Of a stretch of 38,464 nt of DNA, positions 26,542 through 34,781 are shown one piece after another (position 1 is the first letter of the stretch; every line of letters starts with the position of its first letter). The notes under the pieces were generated by a model. The model worked only from the letters and a program-made list of their open reading frames with translations. It was not told where the DNA came from and did no database searches. The stretch comes from a virus, in IMG/VR virus record IMGVR_UViG_3300025118_000052, positions 1 through 38,464 of that record. The stretch is one strand, 5' to 3'. The position numbers were made by a program, and so were the translations under genes.

Positions 26542-28941
26542 TTATCTAGGCGTAAATTGTTCTAAATTTAATCCTGATAATCCATCATTTGTTGATTCAA
26601 AATTCTTAGGTAATAAATCATTTTGACGTTGTGAAATCATTTCACTTTGTTGCGTAGCCTGAATTTTTGTACGCTTGTCTTTTCTATCTTCAATATACTC
26701 TTCTTTAGCTTTTTCATTATCTCTTTGCATTCCAGCTAATTTCAATTGATACTGGAATTCAATTTCCATTAACTCTTTCTTAATAGCTGCTTCTCGTTCT
26801 AATTTTTGTATTTCTAACTGAGATTCTCCTTGTTTAATTTGAAGTTCTTTTTGTGCTAAAGCCTCTTGCTTTTGAACTTCATACATTGCTGACTGTTCTG
26901 TTGCTTGTGCATTGGCTTGCGCCTGCGCCTGTATATTAGCTTGTTGTGCTTGTTGGTCCTTAGCTTGTTTTTGTTTACGTTTTAATTTAAGTAGTTGATT
27001 AGCTAACTTTAAATTTTTAACTTGTCTAATATCAATAGCATCTTCAATATCAATACTTTGTTGTTGTAAAGCCATTTGAATATTTTGCTCAAGCATTGCT
27101 CTCTCTTCTTCATCTGGTTCTAATTCTAAGTATATACCAAAATCAAATAAATTCAAATTCTTCATTTCTTCCAAAGACCCTAAATTAAATCTATTTACTG
27201 CATTAATTAAGGACTCTGCGGTTAATGCATAATCTAATACATCTGCAATACGTAAGGAAATATTTTCTGCAATTCGCACACTCATATATAACATACTCTG
27301 TAAAATATGACGAGTAGCTACATTGGATGCTGCGGCTGCTAATTTTTGTAATCCCACTAGAGCATATTGATCTGGGTTACTTGCATCTCTAGCTTCATTT
27401 AATCCGGTCACATCTCTTATCATTTGTAAATAATATTGATAAGTACTAATTAAAGATGAAATCTTAGCTTGAGAAGCTGAGGTTTGTAATTCCTGAATAG
27501 GTACCATTCCTCTATTAGGATCCCCATCTTGAGTTTGCGACCTACCAACTATACTACCTGTTTGGAAGTACATGTTTAATGCCTCTTGTGGGTTATAATT
27601 AGTACCATTACCTAAATCCACTTCAGCTAATCCATCAACATCAACAAATACTCCATCTGGAACCATACGTGAAATGACCTGTTGCAGCTTTAAATGAGTT
27701 AATTGAATCATATCAGCAAAACCTGTTACTTTACTTACTAAAGACTCCACACGGCCTCTATAAAGGCGTGGGGCAGTAATAACGTAATTCATTCTACATT
27801 TAGTAGTATCAGCTGCTGGGCGAGTCATATTTTCAGCCATTTTCCATTCTAGCATATTATCTATACCCAATACTTTAACCCCAGAATATAATACTTCAAT
27901 TTTTCTACTTACTTTATCAAACTTGTCGCTAGGAGGAGGGGAGAAGAAATCTGTTTTTTTAAGAGACTTTTCTAACCCTTGGTCAGTTTGTTTTATTTTC
28001 CATACTTGTTCAGAATAAGTTTTATATTCAAAATATAGAAGTTGAATTATATCTGGATCTTCATTCCAATTTCTTAAATAATTTTGTGTGCCCGGAAACT
28101 TTTGGATTTTATCCATTTCCTCTACAGTCAAATGCGGGAATTGTTTAGCTAATTCTGCAATACTAATAGATTTAACTTCACCTACATAATATACATCTTC
28201 AAAATTTGGATCTTCTGTGTAAGAATATACTAAGTTAGCGGGATCTACATAATCAACTGTAATCCCATTAGAGGTATTATAATTAGTTTTGGAACATGCA
28301 ATTCCTAATACTACTAAATCATAAAGTAGTCTTTTCTTAGTTTCATGATATTTATTATTAGCGAGCACGTTTGAAATAGCTTCTTCTTCTGCTATTTCTA
28401 TGCTTTGCTTATAACTCAATTGCATATGTAAACTTAATTCTTCTTTATTTTCTGGTAAATCCTCAGAATTAGGAGATTTAAACATATTCATTCCAGTGTC
28501 TTCTTGAATTTTTTCAATGAAAGCCCTTGCATTCATATCTCTTAATAGAGTTTCTGCATATTGAGTTCTTTTCTTTTGAGATTCAGGATCCTGGGCATAT
28601 GATTTTATTTCATAATTTCTTTGAGACATCCCATTAACAACTATATCTACAAATTTAGATATAATAGGAACTGGCTTCCAGTCTAAATTTAAATATGACA
28701 AATCTCCATTAATGGCTAATTCATCTTTATATTTTTGTACAGGTTGTTCGCCTCGTGCATATAATCTACGTGTATGAAATTGATTAAAATTAACTATAAA
28801 TCTATCGCCTCCTCCACGAGTATTTCTAAACCATTCATTTTCAATAGCTCTTCCCACTAACGCTCCATATTCCAACGATGCCTTTTCTTCATCAGGTACT
28901 ACCTGGCTTGGAAAGCTACTATTATAATTAGTTGTTATCAT
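26542..28941 (-). CDS. Portal protein (799 aa)
   Basis: The gene begins directly at the terminase stop (TAAATG), and its 799-aa product has the length of portals in crAss-like podoviruses (~800 aa). The N-terminal ~130 residues include 'NGDLSYLNLDWKPVPIISKF', a segment I associate with these portals. The core is mixed helix/strand. From about residue 655 to 770 there is a long Gln/Ala/Glu/Lys coiled coil, matching the helical barrel or crown that extends into the head, and the last 30 residues are polar. A dodecameric portal would be the DNA entry/exit channel that docks the terminase and then the ring proteins. Context (TerL before; scaffold and coat after) strongly supports the call. Confidence 0.85.
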   Translation of the reverse strand: MITTNYNSSFPSQVVPDEEKASLEYGALVGRAIENEWFRNTRGGGDRFIVNFNQFHTRRLYARGEQPVQKYKDELAINGDLSYLNLDWKPVPIISKFVDIVVNGMSQRNYEIKSYAQDPESQKKRTQYAETLLRDMNARAFIEKIQEDTGMNMFKSPNSEDLPENKEELSLHMQLSYKQSIEIAEEEAISNVLANNKYHETKKRLLYDLVVLGIACSKTNYNTSNGITVDYVDPANLVYSYTEDPNFEDVYYVGEVKSISIAELAKQFPHLTVEEMDKIQKFPGTQNYLRNWNEDPDIIQLLYFEYKTYSEQVWKIKQTDQGLEKSLKKTDFFSPPPSDKFDKVSRKIEVLYSGVKVLGIDNMLEWKMAENMTRPAADTTKCRMNYVITAPRLYRGRVESLVSKVTGFADMIQLTHLKLQQVISRMVPDGVFVDVDGLAEVDLGNGTNYNPQEALNMYFQTGSIVGRSQTQDGDPNRGMVPIQELQTSASQAKISSLISTYQYYLQMIRDVTGLNEARDASNPDQYALVGLQKLAAAASNVATRHILQSMLYMSVRIAENISLRIADVLDYALTAESLINAVNRFNLGSLEEMKNLNLFDFGIYLELEPDEEERAMLEQNIQMALQQQSIDIEDAIDIRQVKNLKLANQLLKLKRKQKQAKDQQAQQANIQAQAQANAQATEQSAMYEVQKQEALAQKELQIKQGESQLEIQKLEREAAIKKELMEIEFQYQLKLAGMQRDNEKAKEEYIEDRKDKRTKIQATQQSEMISQRQNDLLPKNFESTNDGLSGLNLEQFTPR

Positions 28942-31161
28942 TTATTTTATTAGTTTTGATAAATTTTTTCCTGAGCTATTATCATATTTAGCAAAATTTA
29001 ATACCACTGCTTCTTTTTCAATTTTAGCATAAGGCTTATACCTATGCTGATTACATGCCATTAAGGCTAACCCTGAACTAATAGAAGCATCATGAGAAGT
29101 TCTATTATTTATATTAAATCTTGCCCAATCTTCTAGTGTTCTTTGAAAATACATATCTCCAAAAGATTCACCTAAATTCCCAACAAATGTTTCAATATAA
29201 GTTTCAATAGCTGCGGCATGAGCTTGCTTTATATCTTCACTTGAATTAGGTATACCACCTATTTCTCTTTCTGTGACAGATAGCTTAGTAGCGACTCGGT
29301 CAGGCCTATTAATAGAAAAATGCCTATATCCTCTACGTTTAAAATAATACAAAAGTCTAGGTTTGTTATTTTCCGCTAAGATAGGCATTCCATAGAAGAT
29401 ACATGCCATAAGCACATCTTCAAAAAATATTTCAGCCGTTTGTGGTCTAGCTATATACTCTAAAAAGAAATGATTTGCCGGGACGTCTTCCATAGACCAT
29501 TTTGTTAATCCATGCAGAGACCCGTTAGATCCTCTTTTATCTACTGTTCCTGATATATCATATGGGTCACAACCAAATGCCCCAAGATGTTTATTACCAG
29601 GATGTTTCATTCCCTTTTTTATAATTACGCTATTTTGGAGATTTTTAGGCGGTAACCAAGAAATATAAAATCTTCCTTTAGGATTAGGCATAAATAACAC
29701 TCGGCTATCTCTAACACTATCCTCCCACATAAAATTTCCTCTATTAACTATTTTATTATAACTTATATCTTCATTCCAATCTATTTGTTCATAAATCTTA
29801 GTTAGATTAAATAAAGATTCTTTAGTTTCATCTCTAAATGCATGCTTTTCAGTACGTGGGAATTGACGATAAAATTCATTTAATCCGTCAGCATCATCTT
29901 TTAACCCCTCAACTTCATTTTGCCAGTAGTCAATAACCCCGATTCTAATTTGTCCCCCATGAGGGCCGAAAGCTGGTTTTCTTGGTGTTTCGAAGACAGG
30001 TATGCCATAAGCATCAATGTATCCCTCGTAGTTCCATTCCATAGGTATGAACAAACTATAGAGTCCTGAACTAGTCTGTCCGTTGGCGTTTCTCTTTGTA
30101 ACATCTGAAGCATTATATAATTTTTTAAAGTTATCTCCTCCTTTATCTAAAGCATTTGATGTTGAACCCATCATACACTTACCTATAATTCTACTACCAA
30201 GTCTTAATGTTGTTTTTGTAACCCTCCAGTTATTTAATATATTGTTAGGCCTTTCCCATTTACCTGATTCATCATGTACCAGTAGTTTTAATTTTTCACC
30301 ATCATAACTATTATCTCCGGTATTCTTCCAGTCAATAGTTGTATCTAATCCCTCTAGTAATTCTCCTTTATCTAAAGCAGTTATAGATTTTCTAGTAAAT
30401 TTAGAAGCTGGTACTCTATACGCAAGTTCTGTTTTAGGTCGATCCATACCATCTTGAATCGGTTTAAAAAAGAATGGATAATTAACTGAAATTGGTACAA
30501 CCTTATCTGTAAACATCTTTTTAGCATCAGGCCCAGTCTTAGATAATATTCCATATCTTGAATCACTTGCTAATGTAGCTAAATTTACAACTTCACCTGA
30601 GGCCATAAAAGAAAATCCAGAACGTCTATTTTTTAAATAACACATTCCATAACATCTTATATCAGCTTTACAGGCTTCCCAGAATATAAAAAATAATCTA
30701 TTTGCTTCCCTAAAGTCGGGTGCTCCAACATCAATCTTACTCCATTGTAAATACATATAATGTGTACCGGTAAGATAAGTATCAATGTTTTTATTCTTAA
30801 ACCAAAATCCTTCGTCACGTCTTTTAAATTCTTCATCTATATAATCGTGCCATTGTTCTTTAAAATCCTCTGGATATTCTTTCCATTCAAAGACAGTTTT
30901 AATTCTATTTAAAACTTTAGGATATTCTGTTCTTTCCCAAGTATTATTTTCAAACCTAGTAATTTGTTTTGGGATTTTAGGTAATGCAATTTTTAAATTT
31001 TGTATTTCATAAATTTCCCCAATCTCTCCTGTCTTACTAATAACTATAACGTCATGATCTTCGTTATATCCATATTTCCATTTCTTATAACGATTAAGCC
31101 TTTTAATAACCTTAGGCTTAATATGATCATCTAATATTTTATATAAAGTTTGCGTGTACAT
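28942..31161 (-). CDS. terL: Terminase large subunit (TerL), with atypical P-loop
   Basis: The 739-aa protein has an ATPase half and a nuclease half. Walker B is clear: hydrophobic LLVH then D297-E298. The expected Walker A position reads K177-N-R-R-S-G182-F183-S184. The lysine that normally follows Gly is replaced by Phe, but a Lys and two Args precede it. The nuclease half shows acidic residues in the right order: D532 in GAFGCDPYD, E597 in ILAENNKP, and D643 in SSEDIKQAH, consistent with an RNase H-fold headful or cos nuclease. It should package DNA through the portal encoded immediately downstream. The start overlaps the upstream stop as TAATG; a GGAGG lies 8 bases before it but falls inside that upstream gene. 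Confidence 0.9.
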   Translation of the reverse strand: MYTQTLYKILDDHIKPKVIKRLNRYKKWKYGYNEDHDVIVISKTGEIGEIYEIQNLKIALPKIPKQITRFENNTWERTEYPKVLNRIKTVFEWKEYPEDFKEQWHDYIDEEFKRRDEGFWFKNKNIDTYLTGTHYMYLQWSKIDVGAPDFREANRLFFIFWEACKADIRCYGMCYLKNRRSGFSFMASGEVVNLATLASDSRYGILSKTGPDAKKMFTDKVVPISVNYPFFFKPIQDGMDRPKTELAYRVPASKFTRKSITALDKGELLEGLDTTIDWKNTGDNSYDGEKLKLLVHDESGKWERPNNILNNWRVTKTTLRLGSRIIGKCMMGSTSNALDKGGDNFKKLYNASDVTKRNANGQTSSGLYSLFIPMEWNYEGYIDAYGIPVFETPRKPAFGPHGGQIRIGVIDYWQNEVEGLKDDADGLNEFYRQFPRTEKHAFRDETKESLFNLTKIYEQIDWNEDISYNKIVNRGNFMWEDSVRDSRVLFMPNPKGRFYISWLPPKNLQNSVIIKKGMKHPGNKHLGAFGCDPYDISGTVDKRGSNGSLHGLTKWSMEDVPANHFFLEYIARPQTAEIFFEDVLMACIFYGMPILAENNKPRLLYYFKRRGYRHFSINRPDRVATKLSVTEREIGGIPNSSEDIKQAHAAAIETYIETFVGNLGESFGDMYFQRTLEDWARFNINNRTSHDASISSGLALMACNQHRYKPYAKIEKEAVVLNFAKYDNSSGKNLSKLIK

Positions 31162-31439
31162 TATTTAGACCTCCCTTCTGCGAAACCTTTAAAAGTTTTT
31201 TCTTTTTTGATTTCTTTAGGTTTATCTTCTAATATATTTTTTTCTTCTTCAATACGTTTAAGTATTTCAAAAGCATCAAATATAGCTAGTTTTTTAGTAG
31301 CTGCAGCATTCTTTAATCTGTCTGCGGAAATATCATCGTCTGAATCAACAATGGGTTCTTTAGCAACTTTGATTAATTCTTCAACTGCTTTGTGCCCAGC
31401 TTGGATTATATTCAGCTTCGTTTCCTTTACTTTCGTCAT
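31161..31439 (-). CDS. Small protein before TerL, possible small-terminase or packaging factor
   Basis: I prefer the ATG at 31439 (92 aa, MTKVKETKLN...) over the TTG four codons upstream (31451). The protein is charged and mostly helical. It has an N-terminal helix ('IIQAGHKAVEELIKVAKEP'), an acidic turn with DSDDDISAD, and a second helix 'RLKNAAATKKLAIFDAFEIL' that runs into a Glu/Lys-rich coil and a basic tail. It overlaps the preceding GroES-like gene by 59 bases in another frame and ends one base into TerL. Small helical proteins just before TerL are often the DNA-recognising small terminase subunit, but no helix-turn-helix is obvious, so that function is only a positional inference. Confidence 0.65.
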   Translation of the reverse strand: MTKVKETKLNIIQAGHKAVEELIKVAKEPIVDSDDDISADRLKNAAATKKLAIFDAFEILKRIEEEKNILEDKPKEIKKEKTFKGFAEGRSK

Positions 31440-31989
31440 ATTTAATAACAATATCTTTAGATTTCATACAATATAATAGTTGTCCATCAATAACAAATTC
31501 CCATTCTCTCATAGGATTAAATCCTACAATATCTTCTTTATGGACTCCAAGGTTAGTTAATATATCATTTGAATATTTTAACACCCCTTGTTGTGATTTT
31601 AATATTTCTACTTTATCACCATCAGTTTCCCTTACAGGTGTTACAAAACAATAATCTAAATTTGTAACCCATGTGTCTTTATTTTTATATAAATAAATCT
31701 GGTCTAAAGGACAAAAATATAAATTCTCTGTAAAATAATTCCTACTATTTCTTTCAGTACCGCGCACATCATACCATCTTCTAAATATATTATGATGTAC
31801 TACAACTATATCTCCCTTTTTTATATTAGTACATATACCTGTAGGTGTAGCAATTACTTTGGCCATTCTATTAATATATAGAAATTCTTCTATACTGGTA
31901 TTAACAATTAATTCTGAATCGCCTACTTTTTTCGTGTTATTATATCTACCATTAATAGGAGATATAATAAAATTAAATAACCCTTTCAT
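31381..31989 (-). CDS. GroES-like co-chaperonin-fold protein (putative)
   Basis: This 202-aa protein has features of the GroES/T4 gp31 beta-barrel: a strand with FLYINRMAKVIATP (residues 37-50), then IKKGDIVVVHHNIFRRWYD (56-74), where the KKGD turn and following strand match the GroES pattern 'vkvGDrVlf', and finally 'LLYCMKSKDIVIKY' (171-184), resembling the closing 'eyLimresDIla' strand. Between these is an insertion of about 90 residues, where GroES has a shorter mobile loop and roof. The protein ends EYNPSWAQSS. If the fold is right, it could cap host GroEL to help fold the large capsid or tail proteins, as T4 gp31 does. The gene sits beside packaging genes. I judge the fold likely but unproven. 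Confidence 0.55.
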   Translation of the reverse strand: MKGLFNFIISPINGRYNNTKKVGDSELIVNTSIEEFLYINRMAKVIATPTGICTNIKKGDIVVVHHNIFRRWYDVRGTERNSRNYFTENLYFCPLDQIYLYKNKDTWVTNLDYCFVTPVRETDGDKVEILKSQQGVLKYSNDILTNLGVHKEDIVGFNPMREWEFVIDGQLLYCMKSKDIVIKYDESKGNEAEYNPSWAQSS

Positions 31990-32216
31990 TAATATTCTAA
32001 ATCATACTCAACAGAGATAGCCATATTGGAATTAAATTTTTTCCATGGTAATATTTCCCCATTTTTTTTAATTAGAATATTATAAGACTTATCCTTTTCT
32101 TCATATAATATATGAGAAATTTCATGACCACCATAAACTTGTTGTCCTATAGAATAGTGCATAGCATCATTTTTATAATCTGACCCTATACTGATCTTCC
32201 TTATATTACTCAACAT
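31989..32216 (-). CDS. Small conserved-looking phage protein (75 aa)
   Basis: I cannot name a family, but the pattern MLSNIRKISIGSDYKNDAMH, YSIGQQVYGGHEISHI, and 'WKKFNSNMAISVEYDLEY' looks like a compact beta-rich domain, with an aromatic/acidic C-terminus. It contains no Cys, signal or membrane segment. It overlaps the 82-aa gene by 11 bases and the GroES-like gene by one base (TAATG), so all three are probably translated as a coupled set. A head or packaging-related accessory role is possible from its position alone. Confidence 0.75.
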   Translation of the reverse strand: MLSNIRKISIGSDYKNDAMHYSIGQQVYGGHEISHILYEEKDKSYNILIKKNGEILPWKKFNSNMAISVEYDLEY

Positions 32217-32454
32217 TTTCTTCTATCTTAGTATAGCTGCCATCTTCCAAATTAATATTAATAGCACCATACTTTTTTTCAATTTCTTTTTTAAGTGTTT
32301 CTTGATCTTCATTTACACCAGCTAATTCATGCAGTGCTGCGTGCTTTTGAGATTCTAAAACTCCTACATTGGTTAATAAAGTTCTTATCTTCCTTTGAAA
32401 TTCTAAGATATTTTCGTGTTCTTCTTTTCCTATTTTTTTTACTTCTTCACTCAT
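32206..32454 (-). CDS. Small coiled-coil protein (82 aa)
   Basis: An acidic, almost entirely helical protein: a Glu/Lys N-terminus, a heptad-like segment 'ILEFQRKIRTLLTNVGVLES', a second helix through about residue 60 with LKKEIEKKYGAI, and a short beta-like tail (NINLEDGSYTKIEENVE). It has no Cys or membrane segment. The gene follows the holin-like gene, with a leader made of AAATT/AAATC repeats and no Shine-Dalgarno. A coiled-coil lysis-associated or packaging-accessory role is possible; no family is recognised. Confidence 0.75.
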   Translation of the reverse strand: MSEEVKKIGKEEHENILEFQRKIRTLLTNVGVLESQKHAALHELAGVNEDQETLKKEIEKKYGAININLEDGSYTKIEENVE

Positions 32455-32477
32455 AATTTGATTTGATTTAATTTAAT

Positions 32478-32930
32478 TTATTTTTTGAATATACTTGTTA
32501 CCTTTTCTCCACTTCGTCCACCAAAATAAGCCAAAACAACGGCCATCATTACTTTCTCGAAAGTGTCATTCCATAATGAATTAATTTGAAAAGGAATGCT
32601 TTCTACGCTATCTAAAATACCAGCTAAAGAAAATATAACTATACACCATACTAAAACTAGTGGACGTACATTTTTACTTAACCAAGAATCAGACATTGAG
32701 TCTGCTTCCCATCTTGAAGTAATAGCTTGTATTTCTTTATTCTGTTGTTCGTGTATTAACTGCTGAAGTTTAATTTTATCATCTGCACTTATATCAGATT
32801 TAGTTATAGCTTCTATAGCTTCCTTAGGGGAAGTAAGACCCTGCAATACATTCCCTAATGTAGGATTGATTACAGAGGCTGCCCCAAATAATAATTGTCC
32901 AACGGTGGTATCTTTAAATTTTTTACTCAC
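32478..32930 (-). CDS. Probable holin of the three-TM type (GTA-like)
   Basis: The 150-aa protein contains 'RWEADSMSDSWLSKNVRPLV' (73-92), which closely follows the diagnostic W-x-AD-x-x-SD-x-WLSK-x-x-RP motif of the 3-TM holin family first noted in gene-transfer agents. Two hydrophobic segments are clear, at about 88-108 and 124-140. An N-terminal stretch at about 9-30 (VGQLLFGAASVINPTLGNVL) may be the third or an amphipathic helix. It would open the inner membrane at lysis. The start is GTG at 32930, eight bases inside the end of the previous gene, giving tight coupling. No endolysin gene is recognised in the window, so its partner is elsewhere or unrecognised. Confidence 0.75.
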   Translation of the reverse strand: MSKKFKDTTVGQLLFGAASVINPTLGNVLQGLTSPKEAIEAITKSDISADDKIKLQQLIHEQQNKEIQAITSRWEADSMSDSWLSKNVRPLVLVWCIVIFSLAGILDSVESIPFQINSLWNDTFEKVMMAVVLAYFGGRSGEKVTSIFKK

Positions 32931-34395
32931 AATCCCACTCTAGACATTTACAGTCCTTCTTATCTTTATTTGTTTTTCTATTCTCTTTAGCAGATTTCTT
33001 CTTCTGTTTATTTGATTCTTTCTCGTCTAGTTTCTTTTGTCTTTCATCGGATATTTTTGGTACACACTTACAGTCCGCTTTACTCCATCTTTTATCCTCA
33101 TCACAACCAGCCGCAGGTTTTTTACATCTCTTCTTTACATCACCACCTTTTTCCGTTACAGTATAATCAGCATCACCATCAGTTTTTTTACATGCTCCAT
33201 CTCTCCATGTAAATCCTTCTTTCTTATTACATTCTTCTTTTGTAATTGTTACATCAGTTTCTGATTCTTTGCTTTTAATTGTTGCTTCTATATCCTCTGT
33301 TCCTTTTTCTCCTTTTACACAATCTTTTTTCTCAGCATCCCACACATAACCTGCGCCGTGCTGCTCTACACATGTCTTGTTCTTAGTTTCTCCTAATTCT
33401 TTTTTAGTTTTAGCAACTGCACAGGTTTGACATTCTTTACATTTAGCAGAACTATTTTTTCTTGATCCATCAGCATTACAACAATCTTCAAATCTATGCT
33501 TTTCACATCCTTCAGCTGCTGTTATCTTTTTTCTCTCTTCAGTACCTTCTTCACCTTTCTTTACTAAATCTTGCTCTATTGCTGTTGTTGTAATACCATC
33601 ATCCTCAGTTACCGTTTTTCTATAAGCTTTTTCAGTCATACAATGCCCTTCATGCCAAACCATTGGGGGTTTACAGCTTTCTTTATCATCTTGATTTAAA
33701 GGAGAACCTCCCGCCTGGGCATGTGCCTTTAAATTATTTAATGGAGAAGCTCCACCTTCATTCCAATTTAATGGTGAACCATATCCTTGATTAAATGGAG
33801 AATACTTCATTTTAAATGCTGAAGATTTCATAGAAACCTTTTCATTTGCGTTTAAACTGGCTATTAACGCTTGTCTTTGTCTATCTACATCCTCGTGGCT
33901 AGTACCTTTTATATTTTCCACTCTCTCGGTTTTTATACCCTCTTGAGTACCTTGACCAGCCCAGCCCCAGCCTCTTTCTTTTTTAACTTTTCTTTTCGTT
34001 ACATCGACATTATCACCAGCATCTTCAATGCCTGGCGTTATAGTCTTTTTTCTTTTTGTTACTTCTTTATCATCGTAAGTTCCACCTTCAAATCTTCTAG
34101 TCCCTGCATCAGCACCAGCTATTGCTGTTTTATCATCTATACCTGCTGTCATTGCTTCAGCTGCTGATCTAGCTAGTCTTCTACGTGATTTTCCAGTTTG
34201 CTTCCCCGGAACTTGGGATCCTGTTCGCCCAACAATATCGTATCCGCCCCCTTCTCTTTCGGTAGCTGAAAACCCACCAGTTTCTTTTACAGCTCTTTTA
34301 ATAGCTCTTTTAGTTTGTCTATAATCTTTTCCCCTACCTTTTCTAAATAGGTTTAATCCTTTGTTTAACGGTGATCCGTTCATTTTAAATGCCAT
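32923..34395 (-). CDS. Low-complexity 490-aa protein with SPLN motifs and C-W-C repeats
   Basis: Three regions are visible. Residues 1 to about 190 are Lys/Arg/Gly/Thr-rich and probably disordered, starting MAFKMNGSPLNKG. Residues 192-235 contain four 'SP(L/F)N' motifs (199-202, 207-210, 217-220, 231-234), the first inside a repeat of the N-terminal sequence (AFKMKYSPFNQG). From 241 to the end it is Cys-rich, with repeated Cys...Trp...Cys units (C241/W247/C252, C342/W352/C359, C389/W397/C402, C424/W437/C442, C484/W487/C489) separated by Lys/Glu/Thr linkers. No enzyme family is recognised. Compact disulfide or metal-binding mini-domains on a flexible chain would suit a surface-exposed virion protein or a scaffold-like organiser. 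Confidence 0.8.
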   Translation of the reverse strand: MAFKMNGSPLNKGLNLFRKGRGKDYRQTKRAIKRAVKETGGFSATEREGGGYDIVGRTGSQVPGKQTGKSRRRLARSAAEAMTAGIDDKTAIAGADAGTRRFEGGTYDDKEVTKRKKTITPGIEDAGDNVDVTKRKVKKERGWGWAGQGTQEGIKTERVENIKGTSHEDVDRQRQALIASLNANEKVSMKSSAFKMKYSPFNQGYGSPLNWNEGGASPLNNLKAHAQAGGSPLNQDDKESCKPPMVWHEGHCMTEKAYRKTVTEDDGITTTAIEQDLVKKGEEGTEERKKITAAEGCEKHRFEDCCNADGSRKNSSAKCKECQTCAVAKTKKELGETKNKTCVEQHGAGYVWDAEKKDCVKGEKGTEDIEATIKSKESETDVTITKEECNKKEGFTWRDGACKKTDGDADYTVTEKGGDVKKRCKKPAAGCDEDKRWSKADCKCVPKISDERQKKLDEKESNKQKKKSAKENRKTNKDKKDCKCLEWDCE

Positions 34396-34406
34396 AATTA
34401 AAAATT

Positions 34407-34781
34407 TTATGCGTTATAATAATTTTTGTGATTTTTCTTAAATAATTTATTTATTTTCCAAGCTCTTTTTTCCCAAGGTAGATTCTTAGCTCCTTCTACC
34501 ATATCAGCTCTACCCCATTTTTCCCAAGGTTTTTCTGCATCATCTCGCCAATAGACATATTCGTCATCATACATTAATAAGCCGTTTTTAATATCTTCCA
34601 CATGCTGCCCTTCATGTGCTTCTACTTCAGCTTGTTTAATAGGATCTAATCCTTCTTGGACTAGCACACTCCCATTCATATTTGTCTTACCCATAACCCC
34701 TGGTTCATCAGCTTGTAAATCACGCTCATATACCGGAGTGCTATCGCAGCTATACGGAGGAGGTTTCATTTTATAGCCCAT
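34407..34781 (-). CDS. Putative small zinc metalloprotease (HExxH, minigluzincin-like)
   Basis: The 124-aa protein carries H56-E57-G58-Q59-H60, the zinc-binding and catalytic HExxH motif, on a helix (EVEAHEGQHVEDIKNGLL). About 44 residues later is 'PWEKRAWKIN', with E104 and A107 forming the E-x-x-A pattern typical of the third zinc ligand in gluzincin-type proteins. This is compact enough to be a minimal peptidase domain. The N-terminus starts MGYKMKPPPYSC, which resembles a degenerate form of the MAFxMKYSPL start of neighbouring proteins. Its position among small virion genes suggests processing of head or tail proteins, but a lysis role cannot be excluded. Motif evidence is good; the substrate is unknown. 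Confidence 0.7.
   Translation of the reverse strand: MGYKMKPPPYSCDSTPVYERDLQADEPGVMGKTNMNGSVLVQEGLDPIKQAEVEAHEGQHVEDIKNGLLMYDDEYVYWRDDAEKPWEKWGRADMVEGAKNLPWEKRAWKINKLFKKNHKNYYNA

Noticed and set aside
31440-31451. TTG start at 31451 for the small protein before TerL
   Set aside because: An ATG four codons downstream (31439) is the more usual start; the TTG has no supporting ribosome-binding signal.
33871-34167. Plus-strand ORF of 98 codons opposite the 490-aa gene
   Set aside because: It lies antisense to a long, well-packed minus-strand gene, and its Ser/Phe/Ile/Tyr-rich composition is what antisense of a Lys/Glu/Thr-rich gene gives. The same applies to the other plus-strand ORFs.
32478-34781. 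An endolysin gene next to the holin
   Set aside because: No lysozyme, amidase or transglycosylase motif was seen. The 124-aa HExxH protein could act on the envelope, but it is not a recognised endolysin.
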